Origin: Caprimulgus europaeus
Lineage: Eukaryota > Chordata > Aves > Caprimulgiformes > Caprimulgidae
NCBI GenBank assembly: GCA_907165065.1
Contig: OU015540.1
Location: 2,836,001-2,900,000 of the forward strand
DNA: 64,000 nt
Reading direction: 5' to 3'
A program made the translations under genes and the position numbers. How positions within the stretch are numbered: the first letter of the stretch is position 1; each line of letters starts with the position of its first letter. Positions 36,201 through 47,800 of this stretch are shown here, in pieces. The notes beneath the pieces were generated by a model. The model saw nothing but the letters and a program-made list of their open reading frames with translations, was not told the origin of the DNA and did not search any database.

Positions 36201-39200
36201 AAGTGATTTAAACAGTCAGGAGCAGTTGTAATAAGATTATACGATTCTCTATTAAGATTCTTAAAATGTCTTTGTTCTAGCAAACCTACAAAAAGAACAT
36301 TGCCCTTGTAAAGGTTCAGAAACTACTAAATTGATGGTAAGTCTAGAAATTAATATGATTTCAAATTAAAAAATGTAAAAGAACAGCCCTGACATCATCA
36401 GCACCTCTGTCACCCATGCTGACACTTTCAACCAGCGCGGGTACAACGGATGTTGGAGCGTTCCTCAGCGGCAAAACTCAGCCCAAGAGAACAGACCCAG
36501 CGAGCAGAAGTACAGAGCTCACCCCGCTTGGGTTTCTGCTTCTGAAAGAATGAAAACGAGCAGTTTGACTTCAGAATACATTACATTATGTAAGTGACAT
36601 CTTCAGAACTGCAGGGAAGTCTCTATAAGGTTATACTGCAGGGAGATTAAATCAGTGTCTGGCTGCTGAATTTCTCCAGAGGAACAGATGTGGTATTTCA
36701 GCCGTAACCCTCAGACTCCACCGTCTATCTTTAAGTAGTCACTTCTAAAACGAAGACAGGCCCAAAAAATTGGCCATAACCACTGCTACAGTGAAAAACA
36801 AACAAGGCAAACAAGTCTTCTGATTTCTGTCTTGAAGGACGGACACAAAAATCTCTAGGTGAGGTGTCTGGCATGTTGTAAAACTAATAAGCATCTTTGA
36901 ACTTTCAAAAAAAAATTATTATTACTTAATTTGTAAAAGTATTGTTCATTGAGTGCTGCACTACAGGCATAAAAGAGCAAATGATTCACAGATTAATGTT
37001 TTACTGTAAGGGATAAGAAGAGTTATTTCCACTGAAAAAAGAACATCCAAGACACTGGGTCTAAAGGTGATAAAATCTGAGCCGTAGAAAACACGTATAT
37101 GACTCGACTGAAGAGAGGAACCAGGACTGCTATTCAAATCAGCACTAAAACAGATGTAAACATGTGCAAAGTACAAGGTAATTATGAAGACAAGAAAGTA
37201 GGAGGAGACAGAGAGAAATCTAAAAGACAAAAAGGCAGCTTTGTACCACGTCCACAGAAGCAGATCGCATTCAAGCGTTCTCCAGTCTGGGTTACTCTCC
37301 AAAACTATTCCCTTCTCATGCCTTGTACCTTTAGTATTTATTATACAGTTACATGGCAGAAGACTCAGCAACTGTAGACAATATTAATAAAGCAGCACTT
37401 GGGGGAAAAACAGGAGCAGTCAACAACGTGGAAGAAAACTGCAAAGACTGCACGCAAAAAATTGAACTAACTACTTCAGGGAGCTCAGGGAGCGCTACTC
37501 CAACTGCAGAAGGAGAATTATGACTTGAAAATAAATTGTAAGCATCAGGACAACAAAATATACCGAGTTTGAGATTCTTTATAACTTCACCCAGCCACCT
37601 CCACTATAAAACATAGAGAAGGGAAGCCTGCAAAGCTGAGATGTATCCAAGTCCTGGGCTGGGACTGGTTTTACCCAGTCAGTCCCGCTGCCCGTGGGGT
37701 CCTGCCCCTGCCTGAGCTGCACTCGTGTTTCCCCACCTGGAAAGAGCCGGATTGTGTGAGCCAAGGCCCAGGCAGGGCGAACAGACCAAGTCTGACCTTG
37801 AACACAAGCTCAAGGCACAGTTAGAGGCGTTTATGTTAACAGCCCTGGCTGACATGCAAACAGATATACACACTATTAACAATTAACGTGATACAGGGCA
37901 TCAGTTCCAAGATCAATTTTTAAATTCAATTTTTGTTAACAATACCCAAAAAAATTGGAGCTAAAAATTATCTATAGAGAAGGAAAGCATTTCACTAAGC
38001 ATAGTGATTCAAAGTACTATTTCCATATAAAAATGCACAATTAGTGAATTAAAAACCAAATTCTGGTCAACATCTCCAGTTGCCGGTGACATTGCAAGTA
38101 GAAAACACAAAATACTTTTATACTAATTTTCTAATTAATATAACAGTCCTACAAACCCCAGTATTAGATACTTATATTTAACTTCTCAGGTAAGTCTGGA
38201 CATACATGCTACAGTTTGAAGGAGCTCAATCTCAGTAATTTAAGCTACTCTCTCCTTAAAAAAAACTGCCTACAACCTCTAGTTACCTGCAAAACACACC
38301 TCAGAACTGTTTGATGCAACTATTTTGCTTTTTCTCAATAGTTTGGAGCACTGTCATAAACCCAACCAAATCCTAAAATTGGAAAATCAAAGACAAAACC
38401 ATTATTTGCAAAATGATCAATAAGCAAGAGCAGCTTTTCTGTAGCTTTCTACCTCCTGCAGCACTCACTGAGAGGCCCAACTACGACAACCACCTAGTTC
38501 TAGATTCATCCTGAAGCTTGTGGTCTCTGAATTCACTTATTCTGCCATACAAACATCCTGATTTTTTTTTTCCCCCCTCCACAGAACAGGAAAACAATCC
38601 TGTAACAGCCACCTCAACTGATTCATTCTGGGATTTTTTTATGATCTACTATTCAGCACGTACCAGTATGGAACCAGAGGGAAGTGTACCAATGCTAGAG
38701 GACCTACAATTAGACCTAGCAGGTTTTATTCCAGAGGACAGCACACATGTTGTTCTCCTCCACAGTGTCTCATGCCTTCTTAATGAGCAGCCAGGCTACT
38801 GAAATACACAAAAAAACCTGCTGTTCTTTGAAGCACTTAAGACAGCAGGATACTGGTACGTTTCGATACTTTCCCTGCACAGATCAGAGGCAAGGCAAAG
38901 TGGAAAAAGAACATTACAGACGTTCACACAAACCAGGCACCTTTCATTTTCTATTAGCAAGATCCCAAGAGGCAATTTAGCACTCTGCAAATATGGCACT
39001 GTAAGACTGGAAAGTTGCTTCCTGAGTACTGGTTATTAAATAAAGATTTTAGAATAACTTGTATTCTTCTAGACCAGGTAAAACCAATAGCCATTTCCTC
39101 ACCCTACGTACAAGATCCAAGAAAAGCAAGATCATTAATATTATAATTACACTGGAACATATTTCTACTAAAACAGATTATAATTTAACAATTTCTGTCT

Positions 39201-39289
39201 CCAAAAAAAAAATAACATCACCCATCAATCGCTGTATCAGGAAAGACCATCAGCATTTGTATGAAGCAACAAATTAGGCCTTTGGCATT

Positions 39290-39450
39290 TCACAGCAGTG
39301 ATCCAAGATCTGAGGCTTCTTAAAAGCTCCCAAGTTTTAAAGCAATCAAATGGCTGACAGCTGGAACAAAATTAGCATGATTAACCAGTTATGTAAATAA
39401 TGATGCGGTCAGTACAAGCTGGATTCATTTATGCTCATTGCATTACACAG
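39290..39450. promoter_or_regulatory. Candidate conserved noncoding element
   Basis: A non-repetitive stretch 2 kb inside the EPN2 CpG island, with CAGCTG and several homeodomain-type cores (TTAGCATGATTAACC, ATGTAAATAATGATG). Composition and motif clustering suggest an enhancer-like element; this is inference only. Confidence 0.25.
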
Positions 39451-40830
39451 CCCTGCTTGCACTGGACATCAGATGTTTGTCAACTACTCATTAAACATGA
39501 CTGTAGAAATAATGGGACGTGAAAAACAACATGAACATTGCCATCCAGGCTACCCCACAGCCAGGTCTCAGAGATCTCTTCTCCTTTTAGGACAGGATCA
39601 CCAGGTAACTCACAGATTGGACTTTTCTTGCCCAAATATTACCCAACACTACTTAGCTCCTACCTTGGGTACAGGTTAATTAATTTTTTTTCTAAAGAGA
39701 GGGGTCCATCCTGTTAGTATCTCATTATATTTCATTTCTTAAAGGCAGGGATTAGTTTTCATTTGTCAGCATGTGTAAAAGTCAAGCTGAACATGTAGGA
39801 GAACCATTGTCACAGCAGGATGATGTCACAGTGACTTTATGGCATCAAGGAAGTTACCGTCAGCACCCATTAAGTCAAACTTCCTGAAGTAAAACTTGCA
39901 GTCAATTCAGCCTTATCAGAATCCATCTGCAGGAATGCATACTCAGGGTTAATTTGTACTTGATAATTTTTGATATCCTAGTTAAATATTTAATATGTTG
40001 AAGATTATCTCTGAAAAGCTATCTAGCTAGTTTACCATTACCTCGAGTTTGTGAAAGAAAATTTATCAGAAGTTTTGATTCTTCAGAATAAAACAATATA
40101 TAGCGAGTTTGTTCAAAAATAATGTTTTGGAGAATCAGTCAAGACAAATATATTTAGAAGTGCTTCCTAAATAGGCTGTATTTTGCTAAAGGTATAATTA
40201 CTATATATTTATATTTTAAATCAAAAATCATTTTAATATCCCATCTTTTCCATCCTAACAATCCAATTTTCTATGACCTTGCCTTGCACAAAACACAGCA
40301 ACACACCAGAATTATGCAAGAGTTCCATATTACCATAAAACATGTTATTTCAGTGGAGAGAATAATAAAACTTAATCTAGTGGCCTGATTTGCATTTAGA
40401 ACTCCTAAAGTCAACCTCTATGGTCCAGAACATCTGCAACACACTGTAACAATGTGAACAAGTATTTTAGGCCTCCTGTTGAAAATGTGTGTATAGATGT
40501 TTAATTCAGGCTGTTTTCTTATTAGATTAAGAAAAAGAAGCATGTCCAATTCACATAAATTCTAAACCTAACTTTGCTTTTCAGATTAGTGATGATGTTA
40601 TACTTAAAGAGGGGAGAGGAGGGAAGCATTACATGGTCCCCTGGCCAAATAAAACCGAGACCAAATGTTATCAATATGGCTTTAAAATAGGAAACTTCTA
40701 TGGTGGGTAGCTGTGATAATTCTTGTTTCAATATATTTCAAAACAATAATAATGCTTGATATAATGCAGCACACTTGAGTATTTAAGATCAAGCCGTAGC
40801 ATCCAAGGTACTGCAGGTAAAGATGGGAAA

Positions 40831-40853
40831 ATATATATATATATATATATATA
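40831..40853. repeat. (AT)n microsatellite
   Basis: About eleven AT dinucleotides about 110 bp left of the CpG island. Confidence 0.9.
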
Positions 40854-40959
40854 AAATAAATCCTGAAAAAAATTATTAAAAGCAATACTCCACATCGTCC
40901 AAACTGTCTATATGACTAAAAAATAAAATAAAATAAATCCCAGAGCACCAGAGTGAAGG

Positions 40960-42070
40960 TGAACAGCGCAGAGGCGAGGGGACGGACACGGCGAACCCCC
41001 CGCCCCCGCCGCCGGAGCCCCCCCGCCGGCGCAGGCCGCCGCCATCCCCCGCAGCCCCGGCCCAGGTGCCTTCCCGGGAGGCGGCCGGCCCCATCGCCCG
41101 GCCCGGCACGGCGAACAAGGCCCAAACTTTCGACCGGAGGCGAAAACCCTTCCGGCGGCTGCCGGCCCTGAGCGGGAGGGAGCCCACACCCTGAGAGGCG
41201 AAGGGCCGGGGCGATCGCCTCCCTCCCCCCCCACACCCAACCCCAGCCCCGGTAGCACCGACCCGGCGGGTCCTGGAGCCGCTCCCCGCTCCCGCGGCCC
41301 CGCCGCCGGGCTGCCATGATGGGCAGTAACTGTTGCTGCCCACCCCACGGAGACAACAAAGGCCACCTCGGCCCCCCGCCGGGGCTGCCCCACCGCCCCG
41401 CCCCACCTGCCCCCAGTCCCGCACCGGCCGGCAGGCCCGCTCCCTCCCCGCGGAAAGGCCCGGAGCACCGGTGAACCCTTCCCGCGCCCACCCCGCACCC
41501 CGCTGCTGAGGGGAAAGGCGGAGGGGGGGGTGGGGGAGAGTCTCTTCCGCCGCCGCCGTCCGTCCCCCCTCCCGCCCCGAACCCCCCATGGCTCCGGGAC
41601 TGACCTGGCTCTGCGTGCGGAGGGTGCAGAGAGGGGGCCGGGGAAGGCGCGGAGGGGGGTGTCCCGCTGCCCGGCCGCCGCCGCCGCCTCTGCCGGGGTT
41701 TGACACCCACACGCACCATCCAACATGGCGGCGGCCGGGGAGGGGGGGAAGGAGGCGGAACCGGCAGCCGCGTGCGCGCCCCCGAGGCGCGGCCCCGGCG
41801 CGGGCGCGGTGAGGGGAAAGGCGGGGGCGGGGGAGAACGGCGGCCTTAGCCTGGGATGCGATCACCGTCCTCTCTTTCCTCACCCGCCGCCGCCAGCACG
41901 GCCTCCGCCGGCCATGGCGAGCCGGTGCCGGGGCTCCTCACAGCCAGGCCCGCCGCCCTCCTCGGCCCAGGCGGGTTGGGGGCAGGCGGCGGGCAGCGCC
42001 CCGGGCTCCTACCGGGCCCGTTGCCACCTCTGATGGAAGGAAACCACTTGGGAAGCCGAGGGGAGCGCCC
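40960..42070 (-). promoter_or_regulatory. EPN2: CpG island, probable EPN2 promoter
   Basis: This block is extremely GC-rich and full of CpG, in sharp contrast to the AT-rich DNA on its left. It contains many GC-box-like GGGCGG/CCGCCC runs, long G runs on either strand and no TATA box. At about 41722 the minus strand reads GCCGCCATGTTG, close to the YY1 core that is often just downstream of a housekeeping start site. A strong minus-strand donor follows at 41604. The open frames that cross the island (up to 335 codons) are composition artefacts. The island extends to the right of the putative EPN2 start, so a divergent noncoding transcript on the plus strand is possible. Confidence 0.75.
41605..41730 (-). 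other. EPN2: Probable EPN2 noncoding first exon
   Basis: On the minus strand the CpG island contains the donor GAGCCAG|GTCAGTCCC, with the exon ending at 41605. A transcript starting near the YY1-like motif (about 41730) would give a 5' untranslated exon of roughly 125 nt that splices to the acceptor at 19948. The start point is an estimate and other donors in the island cannot be excluded. Confidence 0.5.
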
Positions 42071-42459
42071 TCTTCTCCTTTAGGAGCAGGGAAGCCCTGC
42101 TATGGAGGGAGAGGGGTCCCCCCAAAGAGCAGAGCCCCGGGTGGGCTGCCAGGCCCTGAAGCGGTTCCCATCGCCTCGCACGGTGCAGTCACTGCGCCCT
42201 TCCCCTCCCGCCAAAAACAGCAATAAAAATAAGAGGATTTATGGATCAGGGGACACTTGGGGATGGCGGGAGGGAGTTTTCTGGTCACCACACTTGGTGG
42301 TCAGAGCAGGAGCTCGATGGGGACACAGGAGCGTGAGCTGGGCAGTCTGGGTGGGTTGGAGCACATCCTTCCTTTCTGGGGTTAATGACTAAACCTGTGT
42401 CTGGGATCAGAGACTGGAGGAGGTCAGTGGTCTCATTGTAGTTCTCCCTGGAATATAAT

Positions 42460-43045
42460 GGAATATTTTTGTGTGGAAGGGACCTTAAAACTCATCCAGT
42501 CCCAACCCCCCTGCCAGCATCAGGGACACCTTCCACTAGACCAGGTTGCTCAAAGCCTCATCCAGCCTGGCCGAGAACACTTCCAGGGAGGAGCAGCCAC
42601 AGCTTCTCTGGCCAACCTGGGCCAGTGTCTCACCACGCTCACACCAAAGAATTTCTTCCTCACATCTCATCTCCATCTCCCCTCTGCCAGTTTCAAGCCA
42701 TCACCCCTTGTTCTGTCACTCCCTGCCCTTGGCCAAAGTCCCTCCCCACCTTCCTGGAGCCCCTTCAGGTACTGGGAGGCCACTGGAAGGTCTCCCCGGA
42801 GCCTTCTCTTCTCCAGGCTGAACAGCCCCAACTCTCTCAGCCTGTTCTCACAGCAGAGGTGCCCCAGCCCTCACATCATCCTCGTGGCCTCGTCTGAAGG
42901 TCCATGTCCTTCTGCTGTTGGTGGCCCCAGAACTGGAGGCAGCACTGCAGGTGGGGCCTCACAAGAGCAGAGGGGGAGAATCCCCTCCCTCAATCTGCTG
43001 GCCACGCTGCTCTGGATGCAGCCCAGGACACGGTGGTTGGCCTTC
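42460..43045 (-). mobile_element. CR1 LINE, antisense, about 585 bp
   Basis: Read on the minus strand it ends with the CR1 3' tail (a version of 'gggttgggactggatgagttttaaggtcccttcc' near 42475-42510). Upstream it carries the '[11 protein letters not shown]'-type coding segment and the 'gcagcactgcaggtggggcctcac' region near 42940. It is the longest CR1 copy in the window and sits about 400 bp right of the CpG island. Confidence 0.9.
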
Positions 43046-44764
43046 TATATTTGTTCCCACCATAAAACCATGAGACAATTCAAGGAAACGGGACATCGGT
43101 GTTGAGGAGACGGTCAGGGTTGGCGTGAGTCAGGGGAGAAGCTGGCTCACAGGACTCTGCTCACATTACAGCTGGCTCTGGGTACTGCTACTGGTCATTT
43201 AAAACCCAAATTCCTGCGGAATCTTGCCTTACTAAAGCATAACAAAACAAAGTAAACTCAGAGCAAAATCCAGCTTCTAAAGTATCGCTTTTCAAGTGAA
43301 AGGAAGGTCAAGCCGAGCGCTGCAAACCTACGGCCCAGCCCTTTCTCCTGTGGAGTCAGTAGCAAAATTCCCACTGACCTCAAGAGGAGACAGATTGAGG
43401 TTTAAATACAGAAGAACTGCAGTGAAACACCGAGTGAGCTGCATTAAAAGCAACTCGTTTAGAAATGCTGCGAGTTCCAATGCTTTGAATACCATCTGGT
43501 AGCTGGGAAGCCAAGTCTTCTGCAGCTAGCTGCGATGCTGGCTTAGCTGTTAACCTTGAGCTAGGCAGAATGAAATTCTGGGTGAAAAAAAGAAGGGATC
43601 AGCACACATCTGACACTATCAGCAGGAGCTGAAAGAATACTTCCCTCTTCTTTAGAAGAAAACGGCAGTGATGGAAATCTAATGTTTCTGTGCGTGTTCA
43701 TTAATCCTAATGATTAGGTGCTGACAGCTGAAAAGAACAAGAAGAAAGCTCTTGGTTAAAATAAAATGGGAAGAAGAAAATTGTTCCTGCTGCCTTCTCT
43801 CCTGCAGACCTTCCTTCCAGGTCTGGGCAGACAACTCTCCGAAGCAGGAGGCAGCTTCCTCTCCATTCCCAGCTCCATCCCAGGTGTCTGCAGCGTAAGT
43901 GTACAAATCAGCGAACCCAGCACAGAGCTCCCGCAGCTGACACGCCTGGACCAACAAAACTGTGTTTTCTATCAACCAGACAAGCCACTTAATGCAAGCA
44001 AAACAAGCCAGCCATGCAAAAATGCACTTTTTTTTTTTAAGGTTAATGCCTTAAATCAATGTTCCTGTGACACTGGTCAGGTACATGATAGATACAGCTG
44101 AGATTTGCCCGGCCTGCAAAGGGACAGTCCCTTCTGGTGGTCCCCTGAGGACACCCCCAGTGAGGGGTGACTTGCAGCAGTGGATCTATGTCCCTTGTTT
44201 CATATCAGCAACAGGAGGTCACTGCTATTTGTCCTGTGATTTTAAACCCAGACGTAGAAAGCTTTCCATCCCAGCACTGCCCCATCCCTCTTTCAATCAG
44301 CCTGTACCACACCTTGGATGTTGACCTGGGCCACTCTATCAAATCATTCCCAGCCCACAACATCTCAGCTGCGTTGGCAGAGCCAGAGTTCAAGGCCATT
44401 ATTTGCCAAATGAGTTCAGCAGCAGAAGCCAAGAGCTGTGGCACCTCCCTGGTAGCTGCGCCGGCAGCAGGATAGTCCACACGGAGAAAGCAGACGACAG
44501 CAGCGAATCCAGGGAGTGGGAGAAGAGGGGCTGTTGCATGGGAAGGAGCAGGGGGATAATGAGCAACGCTGCAGCTCCACATCTGATGTGCAAGAGACTT
44601 TCCCAGCAAAGACAAGGCAGGCACAGCCTCCTCCAGCTCTGCCTGGCCACGCTGCCCTCCCAAAAAACCTAGGGAAGAGCAGCTGCCAGGAAGCCACAGG
44701 AGGGCCTGTTCCACAGCCATAATGTGAATATCACCCACACAGCGACGACTGCCACGTGGGGTTG

Positions 44765-44800
44765 AGCACACCACTAATTAGCTAATGAGTTTGTTCCAAA
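44765..44800. promoter_or_regulatory. Homeodomain-type AT cluster
   Basis: CACTAATTAGCTAATGAG holds two overlapping TAAT cores in inverted arrangement, standing out in GC-rich flanks. Weak evidence for a binding site. Confidence 0.2.
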
Positions 44801-47800
44801 CGTCTGGGCCACAGTGTGAGCGACAACAGGAACAGCACTTGAAAAAGCACTGAACAATGACGAGTACATGCGTCTCTTCTCGCTGACCCCCAGCCCTGCA
44901 TTAACAAATAGGTCACAAACAACGGTGCTTTACAGTGATTTAATCCTCCAGCCATATGTCGGCTGACCGAAAAAAATACAGAAAAGAAAGCTGCACAGAG
45001 AACACCACAGAGCTCTGCAAAAATTCTAAAGAAAAACTTGATAAATATATCCCTGCAGTTTGAAATTTGATTTCCTCACTCTATTGTTTCTCATTTCCTG
45101 AGAGCTGGCTTGGTGGATCACATTTTCTGCTTCTGTCTCCAATGCTTGTAACCAAACAAGGCTGAATCTCATTACCCTGATCCATGGCTCTAGCTATATG
45201 CAATCTGAGCTCTAAATCACAGTCATTTCTGCTCCATTACTGATTTTCCTTCCCACTCCTAACCTATAGGTCTTCAGAGGAATCAATTCAAAAATAGAGA
45301 CTAACATCATCTAATGAAGGTGTGTTTCATGTTCAGCACTTAAGTCTGATTAAGTAGCCAAGTAAGAACCTGCTTCATGTCTCAGGAGGTTGGGCACCCT
45401 CCACTCACACTGATTTTAGCAGGAGCTGGCATTTCTCAGCCTCCCTGTGAAGCTACATGCTTCCACATGGGGTAAATAGGGACTTAAATCCTTTAGTGCC
45501 TAATTTTGAAAATCTACTAATTAAATGAGAATCTGGGCAAATACAATGATTATTGTCCTTAGAGCCAAAGCAGCGAGACACATTCCCAACAAGCACAGGC
45601 CCTCTTCTGAATTTTCTGAGCTGGCTGTGTGTTGCTGACAGTCATAAAGAATATATTCAGATTCACATAAAGTGATGCTCACCCCAGGTTATTCCCTTCT
45701 GGATTCATGAATATTTCATTAGAATATGCAAAGCCTGAGTTACACTCTTGCCTGCTTTGATGAGACACATGGATCCACAGGGTCTGCAGCCCTGTACCAG
45801 ACATACAGAATTTGTCTACAAGTCAAGGAAAACCAAAATAAAAGTTTAGTTTCTATTATATTTAGCCTGATTTCTTCAACCATCATTAAATAAGTGTAGT
45901 TACAAGGAACAAAATCAGAAAGGTGGTGAAGGGGGGGGGAAGTACAGCCCAGTAAACCTGTGCCCAAATTCAGCTGGAATGAACCCAAGTTTAATCAGAA
46001 CAGAGCACACTTACAGCCAGCACGGGGGGTTTGTTTCATTTGTGATGCAGACAACTTGTAGACCTGTTTCCAATGCAAATGCCCATTGTGACAAGTTCAA
46101 AATTAATACACCTCTCATATGGGCTTTCAAAACAGACCTTTCTGAGCACGTTAGCAGATTCATGAAAAGAGGAGAGAGAGAGAGAATGCAACCCCAGCAC
46201 ATTCAGCTTTCCTCAAAATGAATATGCACCGACTGTGCAGGAGGCAGCAATGTTTGAAATGTGCTTAGTTCTACTAATTACCAAGTGTTGTGCTTCTTTA
46301 GAAGTTAGAGTCGTTCTCGTCTGTGGGTACCTTCCCTCATTCCTTTCTCCTTACAGCTCTGTAGGTGCAGTTTCTCCCCATGCCACATCCAGAAGCCAAG
46401 GCTACTGCATTGCTTACATTAAATCCCACTGAAGCCTCAGGCTGAAATTCCACAACAGTTTTAATTGACCTAAGTCAGGGTGTTGTGGTTCCTGCCCTTC
46501 CTCCACCACCCATTCCCATTCCCTCCCTACCACCAACACCAGTTTATACCATCTGTGGTAAAGACTAATCACTTTTTGGGGGAAAGGTTACTTCTCAGCC
46601 AGTTTAGCTCCCTGAACCAGCTCATCAGGAGGTCAGATGAGCACTCACATCAGCAGAAGAGAGGGGACAGGACCACTGCAAGGCCCCAGTGACTGGTAAG
46701 GAGGTCTTTTTCTTGTTTAATAAGATACAATCAGCACATTTGACCTGAAGAGCCTGGCTTTGCTGCCTGTTACCAGGCTGGGAGCACTTTCCCATTGGGA
46801 CCATCTGCATAGTTTTGAGTGTCAGTCTCAGGCCCAGGGTATTTGTAGTGAAGATGGGCTCATTTAGTGAAACCATCTGGTTCCTCAGAGCAAGGCTCCA
46901 AGGCAGAGCCTGTAAGCCCATGCTGGAGGACAAGGATTCCCTTGCAGTTGGTACAGTTTGTACTGTCCCTCTTGACTTCCTCCTTGCTGCAATGAGAGGA
47001 CTTCCTGCCAGGAAGGAGCTGATGGACAACGTCACCCATCAGAGTTCCTCTGCATCATTCCTGCAGCCACCCAAAGAATGTCACACAAAGAGCCAGGCCC
47101 ATCCTCAGACCAGTTGAGGCTTTGTAATAACAGCCAAACTGCAGGATGACTTGTGTTGTTGCACAAGATCTCACGTGGACAGGGATTATCCTCACTCCTC
47201 CCAGCTGTTTTTCACCTTGAAGGAAACTGTTCACAATGAGGAAAGTATGAGGAGAGCAAGAGGTGCTGTGCTGTGCTCCTGGCTCTGCAGCATCATCTGG
47301 AAATTGTGTCTCCTCTCTTGGTGGGCTGGGACAGTGATTTAGGCTGGTCCTATCTGTCTGCAGAAGAGACTTTGTACACTAAAAGAGGGAGGGGAAAGTG
47401 AAGTGTACCTACAACCAAACAGCCAACCAGTGATTGTTACTGTCAGAGGACATGGTCCACTCCAAGAATTTCACATTTAAGCACAAAAATCCAGGGCCCA
47501 TGAGAAAAGCACCACAGGAGGTAAGTGCAGTGATTCATCTACCACTTACCTGAGATGAATCAGAGTTACCAAGGCTGAAATTACCATTATCACACTGATG
47601 TGGTGCTCAAACATGGAGACTTGGGGCATCATCTGGTCAACAGGAGCTTCCTTCATGCACACTCTGCTCCCAGAGCACCCAACAGTAAGGCAGTGCCTGG
47701 CAGCACAGGCTGTCTGGAAAATCACATCTGTTTATAACCCTGGGAATTAAACTGTATAGCTGCAATGTATGGCTACAGCCAGTTCTAGCTCCAAAATTTC

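Larger units (their letters stand above)
19948..41604 (-). other. EPN2 first intron
   Basis: About 21.7 kb of mostly AT-rich DNA between the presumed first exon and the ENTH exon. It includes small CR1 tails (21188-21245, 24008-24060, 29262-29372), the 29-bp inverted repeat at 26003-26075, TAAA/TTTA microsatellites and candidate regulatory blocks near 32.9-33.3 kb and 39.3-39.45 kb. No second protein-coding gene is seen. Large first introns of CpG-promoter genes often hold enhancers and extra noncoding exons, so unseen 5' exons are possible. Confidence 0.7.
1..41730 (-). other. EPN2: EPN2 gene span (3' end off window)
   Basis: This is the gene-level span of epsin 2, transcribed leftwards from the CpG island. 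Seven coding segments total 1441 coding bases (480 codons plus one base) and keep one reading frame through every intron: phase 1 after the ENTH exon, phase 0 after both UIM exons, then phase 1 from the DPW exons onward. The domain order (ENTH, two UIMs, clathrin box, DPW cluster, NPF) is the epsin order. Isoleucine, lysine and serine differences from human are few in the ENTH region. Human epsin 2 isoforms are, from memory, about 584 and 641 residues, so roughly 100 C-terminal residues with two more NPF motifs should lie left of position 1. The right boundary is inferred from the CpG island and is not exact. Confidence 0.9.

Noticed and set aside
40876-41883. 335-, 272- and 267-codon minus-strand frames across the CpG island
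   Set aside because: Three overlapping frames are open at once because of extreme GC content; the peptides are Gly/Arg/Pro/Ala-rich with no domain, and the region has promoter features.
42458-43105. 215-codon plus-strand frame
   Set aside because: Antisense reading of the CR1 copy at 42460-43045.
44205-44774. 189-codon minus-strand frame
   Set aside because: No recognisable domain and several overlapping frames; probably chance in GC-rich sequence.
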